Assembly: GCA_051710585.1 (NCBI GenBank) | Contig: JBPESP010000005.1 | Location: 1 to 64,000 of the forward strand | Source: JBPESP01 sp051710585 | GTDB lineage: Bacteria > Pseudomonadota > Gammaproteobacteria > Enterobacterales > Enterobacteriaceae | Reading direction: 5' to 3' | Length of the DNA: 64,000 bases | In this document: piece by piece, positions 11,621-23,054 of the stretch | How the letters are laid out: each line of letters starts with the position of its first letter | How positions within the stretch are numbered: position 1 is the stretch's first letter | Translations under genes and position numbers: made by a program | The notes under the pieces: generated by a model | The model's database searches: none | Seen by the model: only the letters and a program-made list of their open reading frames with translations | Told to the model about the DNA's origin: nothing

Positions 11621-13359
11621 ACACATTACTGTTTGGATTAAATGATATAACGTAAAGTTATCCTTAAAATAAAATTTTATCAATAGTCTAGTCAAGACAA
11701 TAATAGGAAAATTATTATTTCAATTAATGAACATCCTAAAAATGAAACATATATTAAAACCTACATATCGATACTTCTGATATAACTTACTAAGTTAGCA
11801 ACAACTGTCTTAACAAATGCAAGTTTGTCATCATAAATGACACCAGATCATCCTGTAAACTTGCCTTATTCTTTTTTATAAATAATTTTAAACTATCAAA
11901 AAACACTTTTAGTTTTTTTTAAAAGTTCATAATTAACTTAAAATTAATTAAGAATATTTCGTATTTATATAATTAGCAAATAAAAGCAAGAACAGATTAC
12001 CGCTAATTTTATAATTATGGTGGTGTAAATCCACATCAATCCTTATCCAACGCTCGCAGTCAAAATATTGATGAAGCCTGTACATATCCCCCTTTATTAA
12101 TTAATGTTCTCAGCTACTATTAATTGCAAGATTGCAGCTCTAGGTTTTTTTGCATATTAGAAAACGCGAAGAATTTTCTGTATTTTTTCTCTGTCAGTTA
12201 CCATGTGAGTATTCTCTAATCAAGAAAAATCTATCGGTAACATAGCAATATTTTTTTTGTTCCAGTTCTGAAGTCTAGCAAGACTATTCCATTTGCTGTA
12301 ATAATTTTAATCAATTCACACATAGCGATTTAAATAACACCGAATGATTCTCATAATTCTGCTTTGCCGAACTGGAGACCTCCACCAGTGGTAAATTTCT
12401 CGACCAGAATATTCTGGCTTATTTTAAACCACTATTTCAACCTATTATTTTATAGAGAAGTTATGTTAAACAACCCGTTTCTGTAAGAATAAATATAGAG
12501 TTTATTCCCTATTACCTTCATGGTAATAATAAGGTATATGTACTATATTAGCGGGTGACTGTAAATGAAATTCCCATTTCTGATATATAATCATACCTTT
12601 TATTACTTTTACTGAAAATAAATTAACAATATTATATTTCTGAAATAGTGATTCTCAACCGGACAGTGAAAGCTTTTAGAATTCACTTTTACTGACCTTA
12701 AACAATCGCGAAAGCGCATCGATTCAGCCTATAGCAGGTGCCTGCCCGCTATAGGCAAATAAAAACTTGACAATGAATATAAAAAGTATATATATTAATA
12801 TAGGTTACTTCCCTATAAAAATATCGCCTTTTTCTCTTTAAGAAAAAATCAGAATTCTGCACAAAATAATCATAGGACGATACTAAAATATTTGAGTATT
12901 CATAAAAAAACAAATACCACCTTTAATTATCGGACATCAAAATAAAATGAGAGACCTTCTATATTAGAAAATCAAAGGAACCCAGATAAAATTAGTTAAA
13001 AAAACAAGAAGTAAACTTACCTTCTCTTGACATCCACAGAACTTAGCAGATATTTCTTTGTGGCTTATGGAGCTCTAAAATAATTACTGAGTATCTGACA
13101 TTAACCAACATTCTGAAAATTTTAGATTTAAATCGCATAAAAAGCAACCCTTATCCTTTATTCTTAGCAAGTGATAATGGCATAAAGCTATACACATATA
13201 GCTATAATGACGCACAAAAATGCAATCCTCAAGAGTTAAGCGGGTTGCATAAGATGTAACGTAGTCCAAATTAAAGTCCATAACTCAATTACATGCAACT
13301 AAAATCGTTAGTAATTTATGAATCAAAAAAGCAACAATGAATATATTCTCGGGCCCTGC
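11621..13359. other. AT-rich DNA upstream of the rrn ghost, no 16S found
   Basis: This is where a 16S rRNA gene would be expected. I looked for degraded 16S landmarks (5' end, 530 loop, 1400/1500 region) and saw none, so 16S appears deleted or eroded beyond recognition. No coding gene was seen. The short frame at 13084-13281 has no supporting evidence. Confidence 0.45.
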
Positions 13360-13409
13360 TTCCTGCTATACACTTTCCCATCTTTCTATAGGAAAGTGTA
13401 TAGCAGGAA
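13360..13409. repeat. Perfect 19-bp inverted repeat
   Basis: Arms 13360-13378 and 13391-13409 are exact reverse complements around a 12-base loop. No T-run follows on either strand, so it is not a standard intrinsic terminator. It lies about 100 bases upstream of the boxA of the decayed rrn operon. Confidence 0.85.
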
Positions 13410-13415
13410 AAGACT

Positions 13416-13469
13416 AACCTTTTATAACAAGTATAAAAGGTTTAAGAAGCTACCTTTTATACTTGTTAT
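13416..13469. repeat. Three-part switch-like inverted repeats
   Basis: Segment B can pair with either of two partners. Positions 13416-13426 pair with 13432-13442 (11 bp, 5-base loop). Alternatively 13424-13441 pair with 13452-13469 (18 bp, 10-base loop). The two pairings exclude each other, the topology of an attenuator. There is no downstream gene of a regulated pathway and no T-run, so an origin by repeated template switching is more likely than a function. Confidence 0.7.
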
Positions 13470-13509
13470 TTCAGAGTATGTTCACAATTTTAAACACACT
13501 ATAAAATAG

Positions 13510-13521
13510 TGCTCTTTAACA
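13510..13521 (+). promoter_or_regulatory. rrn boxA antitermination element
   Basis: TGCTCTTTAACA is identical to the boxA core found in the 16S-23S spacer of enteric rRNA operons, where NusB/NusE bind. The following bases (a degenerate match to the spacer that in E. coli continues to AAGCTGAAAATTG) and the 23S ghost starting 260 bases later support the assignment. It is a surviving island in a dead operon. Confidence 0.75.
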
Positions 13522-13782
13522 AACCGGGATGAGCTAAAAAAAATTAAAATACATGTTATATACGCATAATTCAGTATATGAGTAACTTAAATAAGTTTAA
13601 GAAAAAAATAAAGTGACGCGCAAGTGTTATCACACTACTGTCTACTACGACAGACTCTATCACCTTCACATGATCTTCAGAGATCTACGCCAGAACAAAA
13701 CTAAAAATAAAGAACATATAGTTAAAAACTAATCCTGGCGGTATAGAGAAAAGTCAGGAAGATACAAACACTTAGGGTTATG

Positions 13783-15560
13783 AAATTAAGTAACTAAACA
13801 TACACGATAAATACCTAAGCAGTCAGAAGCAATTAAAGAACGTACTAATCTATAAAAATGCCGATAGACTGATATCTGAATGAAGCGTTATCAGGCGGCG
13901 ATATTTAATTGAAAAGCTAATGTAAAAGACAAACCAAGAATAATGAAAAATCTCAATATTCTAAAAGTTAAAGAAGCAACATAAAAATTCCCTCAATGGT
14001 GCTTCTAAACAAAGAAGCTGACGAAGAGTATACAAGCCCCATATCAGGTAGGATCTGCTTCTTTTTAGCTCGATTTAAGTAGAACTAGAGACGTGATATC
14101 CTCTTCCTAAATCTAGAACTGTTCTATACCAGAACCAAAAATAAAAACCTTAGCGGGGAGTAAAATAAAACCTAAAATAGTGCACGTCCAACTAAATTGG
14201 AGTATCCTTCAGGATGTAGCGGTGTACCATTATTATATAATGAGTTAGGGACTTATATTCTGTAGCAGAGTTAACCCGTTATAAAGAGACTTCAAAGTCT
14301 TAACTAAACGTCTAGTTACAAATTAAAAGTTAAGTAAAACCAACTAAAGAACTAAATCAACTAATATTAAAAATTAGTCGGGTAGGAGGAGAAGTTTTAC
14401 CAGCTTCAGGTAAAAGACTAATCAAAACAAAGCAATAGATACCACCAGAAGCTATATTAGATTATTTTTTACCTTATAAAGCTATCTCTTATAGATAGCA
14501 CTATTTCAGCTAGAAATAGCTTAAATTACCAATCTAATACAGCTTGCAAATACTGTAAAGAGTATCACGAAATATACACGGTAGGTGTTAACATCCATAA
14601 TAAAGCAGAAAAGAACCCAGAGACCGCCAACTAAAAAAATCTAAAGTGATATTAGCTTAGAAACAATCATCATTTAATAAAACCGCCATGGCTCCTTTTA
14701 AGGCCAAAGAGAGTAAAAAACCAGCGTACTGTATAGACAGTTATCTCAGTTCAAACATACAGATACAGACAGGTAGAATAACTAAATACACTTACTTCCT
14801 AACACTGAAACAAAATAAAAGCAATTACTCCAAAACCGACGTAAGTAATCAAGCAAAAAATATTTAGGCGCTTGAAATAACTTGAATGAAAAACTAGGTA
14901 AAATTATCCCATAATTTCAGCAAAAGATAAGCTAAATGTACATATATAAAAGGAGAATCTTGCGCTCAAAGCTAAAGCCAATCGAAAATGTCAACTAGCT
15001 AAAACTGTTTATTAAAAATACAGCGTCATGTAAATACAAGATTAAACATAATGTGTCAATAATGACACATACCCAGCGACTAAAAGTTAGTTAATGTAAT
15101 TCTTTGTAAGAATAAAGCTCTTAATCAAACCCCGGTAAACGGCAGCTATAATAACTACAACGACCCTGATTCTTTGTCTGGAAAGTTCCAAACCTGCACA
15201 AATAGCATAGTATTGGGCCTTGACTACACATAAAAGTTTAATATTTAGTGTCAAAGTTATAGTAAATTAAAATACTACTTTTAAGGTTTAATGTTCTTAA
15301 CTCAGGTCTTTATAAAGACCGAAAACAATATCTTGTGGTTAGTTTAACTGAAGCAGATTCCTATGATATAGTAAATAACTACGTGTAAAAGAAATAAACA
15401 CTGAAACATCTTGAAGCAACAAACTTGCTTCAAGATAAACCCCTAGGCCTTAAGTCTTCTATCAATAGACATCAAACAGTGACGTTAATAAGTCTAGTGT
15501 ATAGGCGCTCAAGCAGTATTGAGCTAACAAATACTAATGGCTTTAAAAATCTTAAACCTT
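13783..15560 (+). pseudogene. rrl: 23S rRNA ghost
   Basis: The stretch follows E. coli 23S rRNA in order but is about 1.8 kb instead of 2.9 kb. At the 5' end TAAGTAACTAAACATACACG matches the first 20 or so bases, then GCAGTCAGAAGCAAT matches the next block. Near 15135-15215 AACGGCAGCTATAATAACTA and GTTCCAAACCTGCAC match the domain IV region. Near 15280-15350 GGTTTAATGTTCTTAA and TGGTTAGTTTAACTG match domain V. The 3' end keeps TTGAGCTAAC and TACTAATG before CTTAAACCTT. The sarcin-ricin loop is destroyed (near 15360). Substitutions fall everywhere, including universally conserved bases, so this cannot be a working rRNA. The organism must carry another rrn operon elsewhere. Confidence 0.9.
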
Positions 15561-15662
15561 ATAACATATAAGGTGTTTAATTTGAGAAGGCATAACAAAC
15601 GTTAACAAGAAAACGTTAACAATATAATTATAAAAAAATCAACGCAAAGACACACTGTTCCA

Positions 15663-15797
15663 TGATGAGGCGACAAGAATAGTTTATACGGTTTAGAACA
15701 CTGATTTCATCTAATCCCATGACGCATTCAGAAATAAAACACAGCGGTGTCTATGGTAGTGGGGCCCCATGAGAGAATTAGAGAACTATCAAACGTT
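15663..15797 (+). pseudogene. rrf: 5S rRNA ghost
   Basis: Lying about 100 bases after the 23S ghost, this stretch aligns with enteric 5S rRNA. Clear blocks are CCCATGACGCATTCAGAA against CCCATGCCGAACTCAGAA, then GGTGTCTATGGTAGTGGGG with CCCATGAGAGAATTAGAGAAC. The 5' third is badly mutated and the terminal stem no longer closes well. Confidence 0.85.
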
Positions 15798-15849
15798 CAT
15801 TTACCTCTCGATGGGTAAACACAATGTGAGGAGCAATATCAACAGGCAA

Positions 15850-15900
15850 CGCTTATTAGTTACCCCCCCTCCAAGCCCCAAGGGGGGTAACTAATAAGCG
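15850..15900. repeat. Perfect 19-bp inverted repeat between 5S and tRNA-Asp ghosts
   Basis: Arms 15850-15868 and 15882-15900 are exact reverse complements, with a C6/G6 tract at the inner end and a 13-base loop. There is no T-run, so it lacks the form of an intrinsic terminator, though it lies where enteric rrn operons carry terminator hairpins. Confidence 0.85.
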
Positions 15901-15944
15901 TCTACCCGAATCATGTTAATCTGCAACATATGTAATATTCGGTA

Positions 15945-16020
15945 GGTGCGGTAGTTAAAATCAGTTAGAATAATAGCTTTTTACACCAGGGCGTGGACTC
16001 GAATCCTATCCACGCTACCA
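15945..16020 (+). pseudogene. aspT: tRNA-Asp ghost
   Basis: The sequence starts GGTGCGGTAGTT and ends CCACGCTACCA, following E. coli tRNA-Asp base by base (GGAGCGGTAGTT ... CCGTTCCGCCA), including GTTAGAATA in the D arm region and ACTCGAATCCTAT in the T arm. The anticodon arm is ruined: the GTC anticodon has become part of a T-rich run near 15977-15982, and the stem does not pair. The acceptor stem is also mismatched. The following 8-base spacer before tRNA-Trp matches E. coli rrnC almost exactly, fixing the identity. Confidence 0.88.
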
Positions 16021-16028
16021 CCTTAATT

Positions 16029-16104
16029 AGGGGCGTAGTTCAATTGGTAGAGCGCCGGTCTCCAAAACCGGGTGTTGGGAGTTCGAGTCTCTCCGCCCCT
16101 GCCA
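16029..16104 (+). tRNA. trpT: tRNA-Trp (CCA anticodon)
   Basis: This 76-base gene is nearly identical to E. coli trpT, with the CCA anticodon at 16062-16064, a paired acceptor stem (AGGGGCG with CGCCCCT), intact T arm GTTCGAGTC and an encoded 3' CCA. Enterics normally have only this one tRNA-Trp gene, at the end of the rrnC operon after aspT, and that context is visible here as ghosts. It is therefore the only part of the operon still under strong selection. How it is now transcribed is unclear: no obvious promoter remains, although TAGAAT at 15965-15970 inside the tRNA-Asp ghost could act as a -10 box. A T-run at 16134-16139 after a tiny stem may terminate it. Confidence 0.98.
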
Positions 16105-16419
16105 GCTATGAAACATCTTTTACGTTTTCGTAGGTTTTTTCGCTTATATTTTCCCTTCCACCGTAGTTATCGCTATATTTCCATACGATCTGAATCAGCT
16201 AAAAACCTATACACAAAAAATACTATTTCAAGGGTATAATGCTGTTTATCAGCATTATTTTAATTTCTATTAAAATTAATAAATATTGACAGGTAATATA
16301 AAGAGAAACGAAAGCTAGGCGGACGCCTTACTCTGAAAAAAATAAGGAAGGTTATATAACAATAAAGCGCATGATGATTTCTTTGGCAACCTTGCCTTGA
16401 GGAAGACAGTGCGTACGAG

Positions 16420-18945
16420 TATGGCAGAATAATTTCTCACTGAGACAGCTGAAGAACCCTCTCATCCGTGGCAAATAGGTAATATATAACCAATTCTAGA
16501 GTCTTCAATCCTATCACAGATTGCGTCTTGCTTTTTTTACACTCTGCAACCAGCTAACTATGAGACGACAGTCCTCGGTAAACTTCCACCCCCAATGAGA
16601 TAACGTACGAACTGGTTTTGGCAAATCAGGTACGAAAACAATCTCTCCAGTCGATAAGTCGATAACTTTTCTTTTCCAGCTCGCTATCTAGTGAGGCTTT
16701 TAGCCCTTTACGAGCCAACCCTTGCAATAAGGGAATCACAGTTTTTAGAAAGGCTTAAAGTTTACCCTATTTTAATATATCTTACGCTAGTATTGGGATA
16801 TTATTTAGTATATCTTATCTTAATTGAGAAGATCTGCCGCCACAACAGTACAGACTTGTGCTTCGTCAACAAGGTCTTGCTAACGAGAACTGAAGCATAA
16901 CTCTAATTCAAAACAGAGTTAGATTATATCATAATCTAACTGAACGTTTGTTAAATTTCCAAGATTCCCACGATAAAATGGCCTTGTATCCTATCAATTG
17001 CCGGAAGATCTGCTCATCAGGCTGGGCTACACTTCCAGCAATATGGCCAGTGAAAGCAAAGCACAACATACTATCAGTATCACGGATCAAACTGTCCTTG
17101 TGCAGAAGACTTAAAAAAAATAAACAGCGATGCATTTGTGTATAAAATACCTAGTAGTAGGATTTTTATCCCTTCCTTGCTATATTTGTCGGAATAGATT
17201 CCTCCATCCACATCAAGAGACCGTAAATTTCCAAAAAATCTGTCAGTTTACAGACAAGAACACTTTCAAATTGATATAGATTCCATTTCAGTACCTGAAA
17301 CAGGCCGCTTCCCTCTATCCAGTCACTTTTAGCCTAGTAACAATGCCAAAGAGCAGGCAATCGAGAAATTAAATTCATAACGCTTACTGTTAATAAAGCG
17401 GATAGTATTACGATTATAAATCGTAATCAAAAATCTCCCTTTCTAGAAAGGGAGAGAGCAGTTCTTCACAGCGTCCGTTATAGTTTTTTTTCTGTGTGAT
17501 TAAGATGATGCAGCGCCACAATAAGCTAGCTAAGCGGCATCAGTAAATAGCTACCGCATTTGCCTATCTCAGAAAATAGGTGCGAGACGCGTTTTCCATA
17601 GCAAAACCAGTCATCTTAATCTACAAGATGACTCTATTTAATCTTCCTTAGGATGTCACATACCCGGAAGATATTTTTTGCTAAGCAAAATGCTCATTCT
17701 CATTCATTTCCAGAGTCCATGGGAAAAACACAGTGTCCAAGGTGAGGCTTCCTGGGGATAATGAGCGGTATTTGGTTTGAGCTCCTTATGCAGGTTATAC
17801 AGGCCTACAAGACCTGGTATGACACGGCTGTGTGCTGCACGTTGAATAGCTTACTACGTAGGAAAAATCCTACTACTGTAATACCTCAACATTAAAAACA
17901 AAGCAGTATATTCCTTTTGTAGAGTAATGATGTTGTTAATAATGACTGTCTGACATAACCCTACTTGCGTATCTATGTGTTTCCACCATATAGAGTACAT
18001 CGATGGTGTGATTTAAAACCACCTAGCGCGCGGCCCCGACGGATTATGACCGACCCAGCCCCGGCCTGATGAGATTAGGGTTGCAGTCTTCTTAAAAGAC
18101 CCACCCTTTAAGGTAGTTGACCTAGAAATATAGGCAGTGGGTAAAAAGCATATCCTCAAAGCGCTGACAGAGGCCTATTCTAATTCTTAAAGCGTTAAGA
18201 TGGCAAGAATGTCTAGGGCATCGAATATATCAAGCTCAACAATAAGCGAGCGTATACCAAGAGACTGTCGTACTTTCCTTTATCTCGATACAGAGTAATA
18301 TATAAAATCCTATATCAAACTTTGCTGTCTAACGATAGCACGGTTTTTCTCAGGTAACTTTCCACCTTCTCACGCTGGTTCGGTTTTATACTTGCTCGTC
18401 ATTCTTAATATTTTCTAGTATGACTAGTCAAAGTGATACACCTTGTAGCGAAAACTACGTAGTTTGATAAACACCTAGGCGCCATTGCTAACCTAGACCT
18501 TTGTGATTCCCTGTGATAATGGTTATATCATCCTATATTTTAACGAATTAATTAGCCACCATGTTTTTTCAGTATTTGCTCAAAAGTGCTAAGAATGTTA
18601 ATAAATGCCGCTAGATTCCGGGGATATTTATCCTGAATAAATGCTGAGAACAGTTTCAAGGTTTCCATGGCGATGAGGAGTTGATTGGTTTCAGAGAGGA
18701 TTTTTTTTTGCGAGTAGCAATGAAATAGTGCAGGCATAAGAGCCTTAGAGTTATCTTAGTGTAGTCATACTTAAGCAATAGCCGGTCTAAAAAAAGCTCA
18801 GTCAGAAACTAACAGTTATGCTTTAGCACAACAAGCCTTATGGGAAAAGGGATATATAAAGAGCTCCTTCCCTCACGACCAAAGCGCATAAATAAGGTAC
18901 CACTGCGCTATATAATCTTTTGCCGATATACAACAGGAACCTGGC
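16420..18945 (+). repeat. Large inverted repeat, left arm
   Basis: This arm is the reverse complement of 29815-33100. Identity is uneven by eye: the core 17440-18730 matches 30760-32020 almost perfectly (high nineties percent), while the outer part 16420-17440 matches at roughly 80% and the inner part 18735-18945 at roughly 85%. About 740 bases of the right arm (30020-30760) are absent here, deleted near 18732. A 61-residue minus-strand frame (18552-18737) shares METLKLFS and INILSTF with the other arm, but all four differences in the shared part change an amino acid, so it does not look selected. The ancestral genes are not recognised. Confidence 0.85.
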
Positions 18946-21119
18946 GAAATAACTGATAAGCATCTCTATAGCCAGCAAGCCTATCAGACTGGCAATCTGT
19001 AACTGCACTGATTATGGCAAAAAAACATCTACACATTAGCATGATTGAACTGCAGCTACAGATACATCACAGCCTCCAGCGGTTTTTTAGTATCCATTTA
19101 ATCAGCATCTGCCGGCGTACCTGCGTATATTATTGAACTATTTTACGAGCGTTTGCCCAGCATAACGTAATTATGCCATCGAGACAGTCTCAGGACTTTC
19201 CGATTCTGCCGAGAGTAAAGCTTCGCAATATTGCTCTCTGAGCATCCCTAACGTACCACTACTAAATGGGCTTGCAATCCTCTATTTTGGTATAAAATTG
19301 TAAAGCCTGGCACTATGTTATTATCGGCCTCTCATACCAGAGGCCACCACGGTAGATTTCCTTATCCCAGTTAAGTTTGATCTGATGTAAAGCATCCTCT
19401 AATGCCTGATGCTTTTGCCGTCAAATAAATAGTACAAATATCTGTCCTCGACAGCTATTCTAACCTCCTCAGCAGGTTAGAATTAACCTAGAATAACCAG
19501 AAAAGGTAGCAGCTATTTTGCTAGCTACTCGTCTTTTACAGGTCAACGTGAGCAAACCAGCCTTGCAGCAGTTAACCTTAAATACTATATCATTACTCTA
19601 TGGTATCAAATTTAAGTTGATACATTAAAGTATGTGCTAACCAAATAGCATTGATTAAATTATTCTGCCTTTATTATTCATACCTAGCGATTATACAGTG
19701 ATAATAAGCGATACCGGCAGGTTGCACGATACACTCATAAAACAAATATACCTCTTGCTGCTGCAACCTATACTACTTCTTTCACTAGCGCATCCCATAT
19801 CGTCTGCAATTAGTGCAGATCAGTAAGATCATAGTGATGTAATTGCAGAATATGGGCCTGGATCAATATCACTATTTTTGTTGGCGGGAAATACTTGAAT
19901 CACAAAAATATTACAGTATTGAAATATCTCTAATTCATTATACAGTAGCTGAGATGCAGTGCCATAATAAACTCTGACTAATGTATCACATTACTCTTTC
20001 CTTAATTAATGGATTTAACCATGGCTCGGGTATGTTAATGCGCTCTTGGGATTCTACTGATAAGCGGTGGGCACTATATTGCCATCTAAATTAGTGGACA
20101 TGAAATGATCTTTCTTAATTAAATGTTATTGGCAATAGAGCCTTTGTTGATGGCCTTAAAATTAGCCCGGCTGATAATACAACGGGAAATGCATCGTGAC
20201 TAAGCTAGGAGTTTCCTTCTTTTTGAAACTTTACTGCCTGTACTATCGGGATTGATATTTACATTAATGCTGACGGGATCTTCTGAACAATGATGTTCAT
20301 TTCAACTGTCATAGTGACTTTAATATAATAATCCTGAAAAATAACCCTACATCCATCTTTCCAGCCCCCCCCCGCTAACACACACTCTTCATCTTTTAGC
20401 ATAAACGTCCCATACAATTAACCTAGCGTCATCGATTTACTATTAACATAATATGACTCGTTTTACTCATAAATGTGGTTATAAGAGCACTGTACCTTCT
20501 CCTTGATCTTGCCTATCAACTTTCAAAGCCAGAGCCGCTACTATGGTAAGTTAGTCATAGTATTTACCTTGCCATTACGCCTGAAATACGCGATAAATGT
20601 CCAGTATTGTAAGACTATAATTCAGGTATTGTGTGGTTATAAAAGGGCGTACAGAAACCCACATCATATCCTCTGAACACTGTTTTTTCAATTTCCAGAG
20701 AGGGACTATAGTTGCCATAAGCTCTCCTGGAGCCGCTCAGCACCGAAATATAGATTTACATTCCCTAAAGCTATTTGCCCACCCTTACCAGGTGCAAGTT
20801 TTTTAGCATTAGTTAGAAGCGGCAGTACTCGGCAGAAAGACCTTGGGGAATTGCCGACCTTTGATTCCCGTATGATAAAGGTTACCGCCGCAATGCGAGT
20901 CATTCCAGCCTGCTGTAACTGGATTACTTCCTATGCAGAGCATCATGCATACATCGAAAATGTGCTTCTAGTAATTATTGAAGCTCTGCACCTTATACTT
21001 GAGCAGGGCAGAACATAATCGCATGATCGCTAACTTATTGTTTGTGTGACTTGATAATGGTAGTACTGTGCTTTACTAACTTACCAGCTTCTTGAAGCGG
21101 AACTTGCTCTTATCAAAAT
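18946..21119. other. Eroded DNA, no gene recognised
   Basis: No intact gene was found. The minus-strand frame at 20706-20903 contains a protein-like stretch (ALGNVNLYFGAERLQESLW) that may be a piece of an old minus-strand gene, but I cannot name it and its flanks are broken by stops. The GC content is somewhat higher than in the deserts further right, suggesting more recent loss. Confidence 0.45.
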
Positions 21120-21680
21120 TTATAATGCCACTGTTTAATGATATCGCGCACTTACTCTGGCAAATAATCGATGTAATATTCAAAACTTTTAGTACCTGAA
21201 CATTGAAGGACTAAATTAGGTAAATTCACGGTCCGTTTATTCAATGACAAGCAAAGTCCCTATAAAGGGACTAAGCAATTTAGGTAAATCGACGAACTAT
21301 TTTTCAATTAGTTTAAAGTTAACTATGCAAACGTGATGAGCTTATCCATACAGCAATAACATCTTAAATATAAAATAATGAATTTCCTTTTCTTATTGCC
21401 CATGTAAAAATATATTTTTATATAAATAACGTATCAACCTGCACTAGCTTGCATTTAGTTTATTTTGCATTCAAAAAGATAGTGTTAACTAACAAGGTTC
21501 ATCTTTCAATCTACAGTCATTTGAAGTCCATAATTCAGTGCAAAAACATTATGTTATTCATTTTTTATGACAACCCCAGGATCTATAAAATATCTGTAAA
21601 GAATATCATTAAAGGGGGTTACAGCTAATCCATCGTTTAGCTTAAAAATTCAAAAAAAACTGCAGCTCATATTTTTTTTG
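21120..21680 (+). repeat. Degenerate repeat family 1, copy C
   Basis: This is a diverged third member of the family at 2310-3215. Shared landmarks, in order, are TAATGCCACTGTTTAATGA, GGTAAATTCACGGTCCGTTT followed by ATTCAATGA, AATAATGAATTTCC, and AATCCATCGTTTAGCTTAA at the end. It lacks the 17-bp hairpin seen in copies A and B. It includes the flank present beside copy A but not beside copy B, so A and C represent the longer ancestral unit. Confidence 0.6.
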
Positions 21681-23054
21681 AAAATGCCAGTGCTGATAAA
21701 ATAATCGGTGCACAATATCGCCTACAACATACACTACCTTAGAATTGATATAAAGCACATCATTTTAACATTCATAAAAACGATATGGTAGGGTGTAATG
21801 TTGGGTTTAGAAAATGCTGATAGAGAAACCATTGCAGTGATCCTTAATTACCGGGTAATCCTTTTATCAGTTGGACAGCTTATCTCTGTTTATGGTAGAG
21901 AACAGTATCACATTGACGTTAGGGGAATAAATTAGCTGAGATGTAAGAAAGACTGTATATCACGGCACTCATAGCTCTAGGGCTTATATTCTCATCATTA
22001 CGTTATTGTATTGGCTTACTCACGCTTTATGATAAAGCGTGAGTAAAAAATGAAGAAAACAAATAATGGTAACGATAGAATCGTTGATAAGAACACACTA
22101 GAACAAGAAAGCAGAACGTAACGCTAAAGCTATCGGTAGATAAAAACTTTATTGCGTAGTATTTATTACTATTAACCATTTTATTAGCCTATTCTAGCTA
22201 TAATAGGTTTTGAAGGGGTATCAGTTGCCCTATTTTTTTAGAAATAACCCGTCGCCAAATATCGCTAACAGGGTTTGGTGTGCACCGAAATAGAGAAAGT
22301 ATAAACTAATTTATTCTACTGCTGATAAGAAACTAACTACAGGTAGAGATCTTATTTTATTACAAGAAATATAATGTGCTAAAATATTAGCTTCAATATA
22401 AAAATAATCAGGTTAAAGCATTTATTTACTGGCCGGCAGAAGGGTAATCAACGCTATTGTGTATGTTTAATAAAATCTACCAACTTTATCCCCATGAACG
22501 TGCGTTAGCAAATCACGCTTGATAAATTGATAAACAGGATATCTTAGCTAATACCAGTGATATATCGCTATTACGTGCCAAAGTAAGAATAGTTTTTTTA
22601 AAAACATTACTCCGTTCCCATGTTGATTTATGACAATATTATATTTAGTCTAGAGGTAGACCGGTCAAACATGGCGATATCAACAATATTTTTACTTTTC
22701 TTTAGCACAAATAGACCGTTAACTATAAAATATCTATACCCAAGTGATGAGTAAAATAGAGGGACTGATCAGATAACAATTGACCAATCCCATCAGTGTT
22801 ATGTACAACTAGGGTAGCGTGCTAACTCTTTGCATCATCGTAGGAAATAGCAAAGTGAATATTGATTAGCAAAATCATTTCTAAGCTGTAAAAGTGCTCC
22901 TAGCAACATTTACTGGTTAGTCTGGAATCCTTCAGCCATCATATAGTCAGATGTTTCTACATACTAGCGGATTTCCTTACGACGTCCCTTTCCCCACACG
23001 CTGTCAATGTTATCTAACTTTTCTTTAACTCGTACGTTTTTTTCTTAACACTGA
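21681..23054. other. Eroded DNA with one perfect hairpin
   Basis: No gene was recognised. A perfect palindrome lies at 22016-22046, with 14-15 bp arms and a minimal loop. It is followed by A6 on the plus strand and has no T-run on the strand where it would terminate, so it is not a standard terminator. Confidence 0.6.

Noticed and set aside
11621..13359. 16S rRNA ghost upstream of the 23S ghost
   Set aside because: No 16S landmark sequences could be found, although position would suit. Reported as absent.
15850..15900. Intrinsic terminator of the rrn operon
   Set aside because: The stem is perfect, but no T-tract follows on either strand, so I call it only an inverted repeat.
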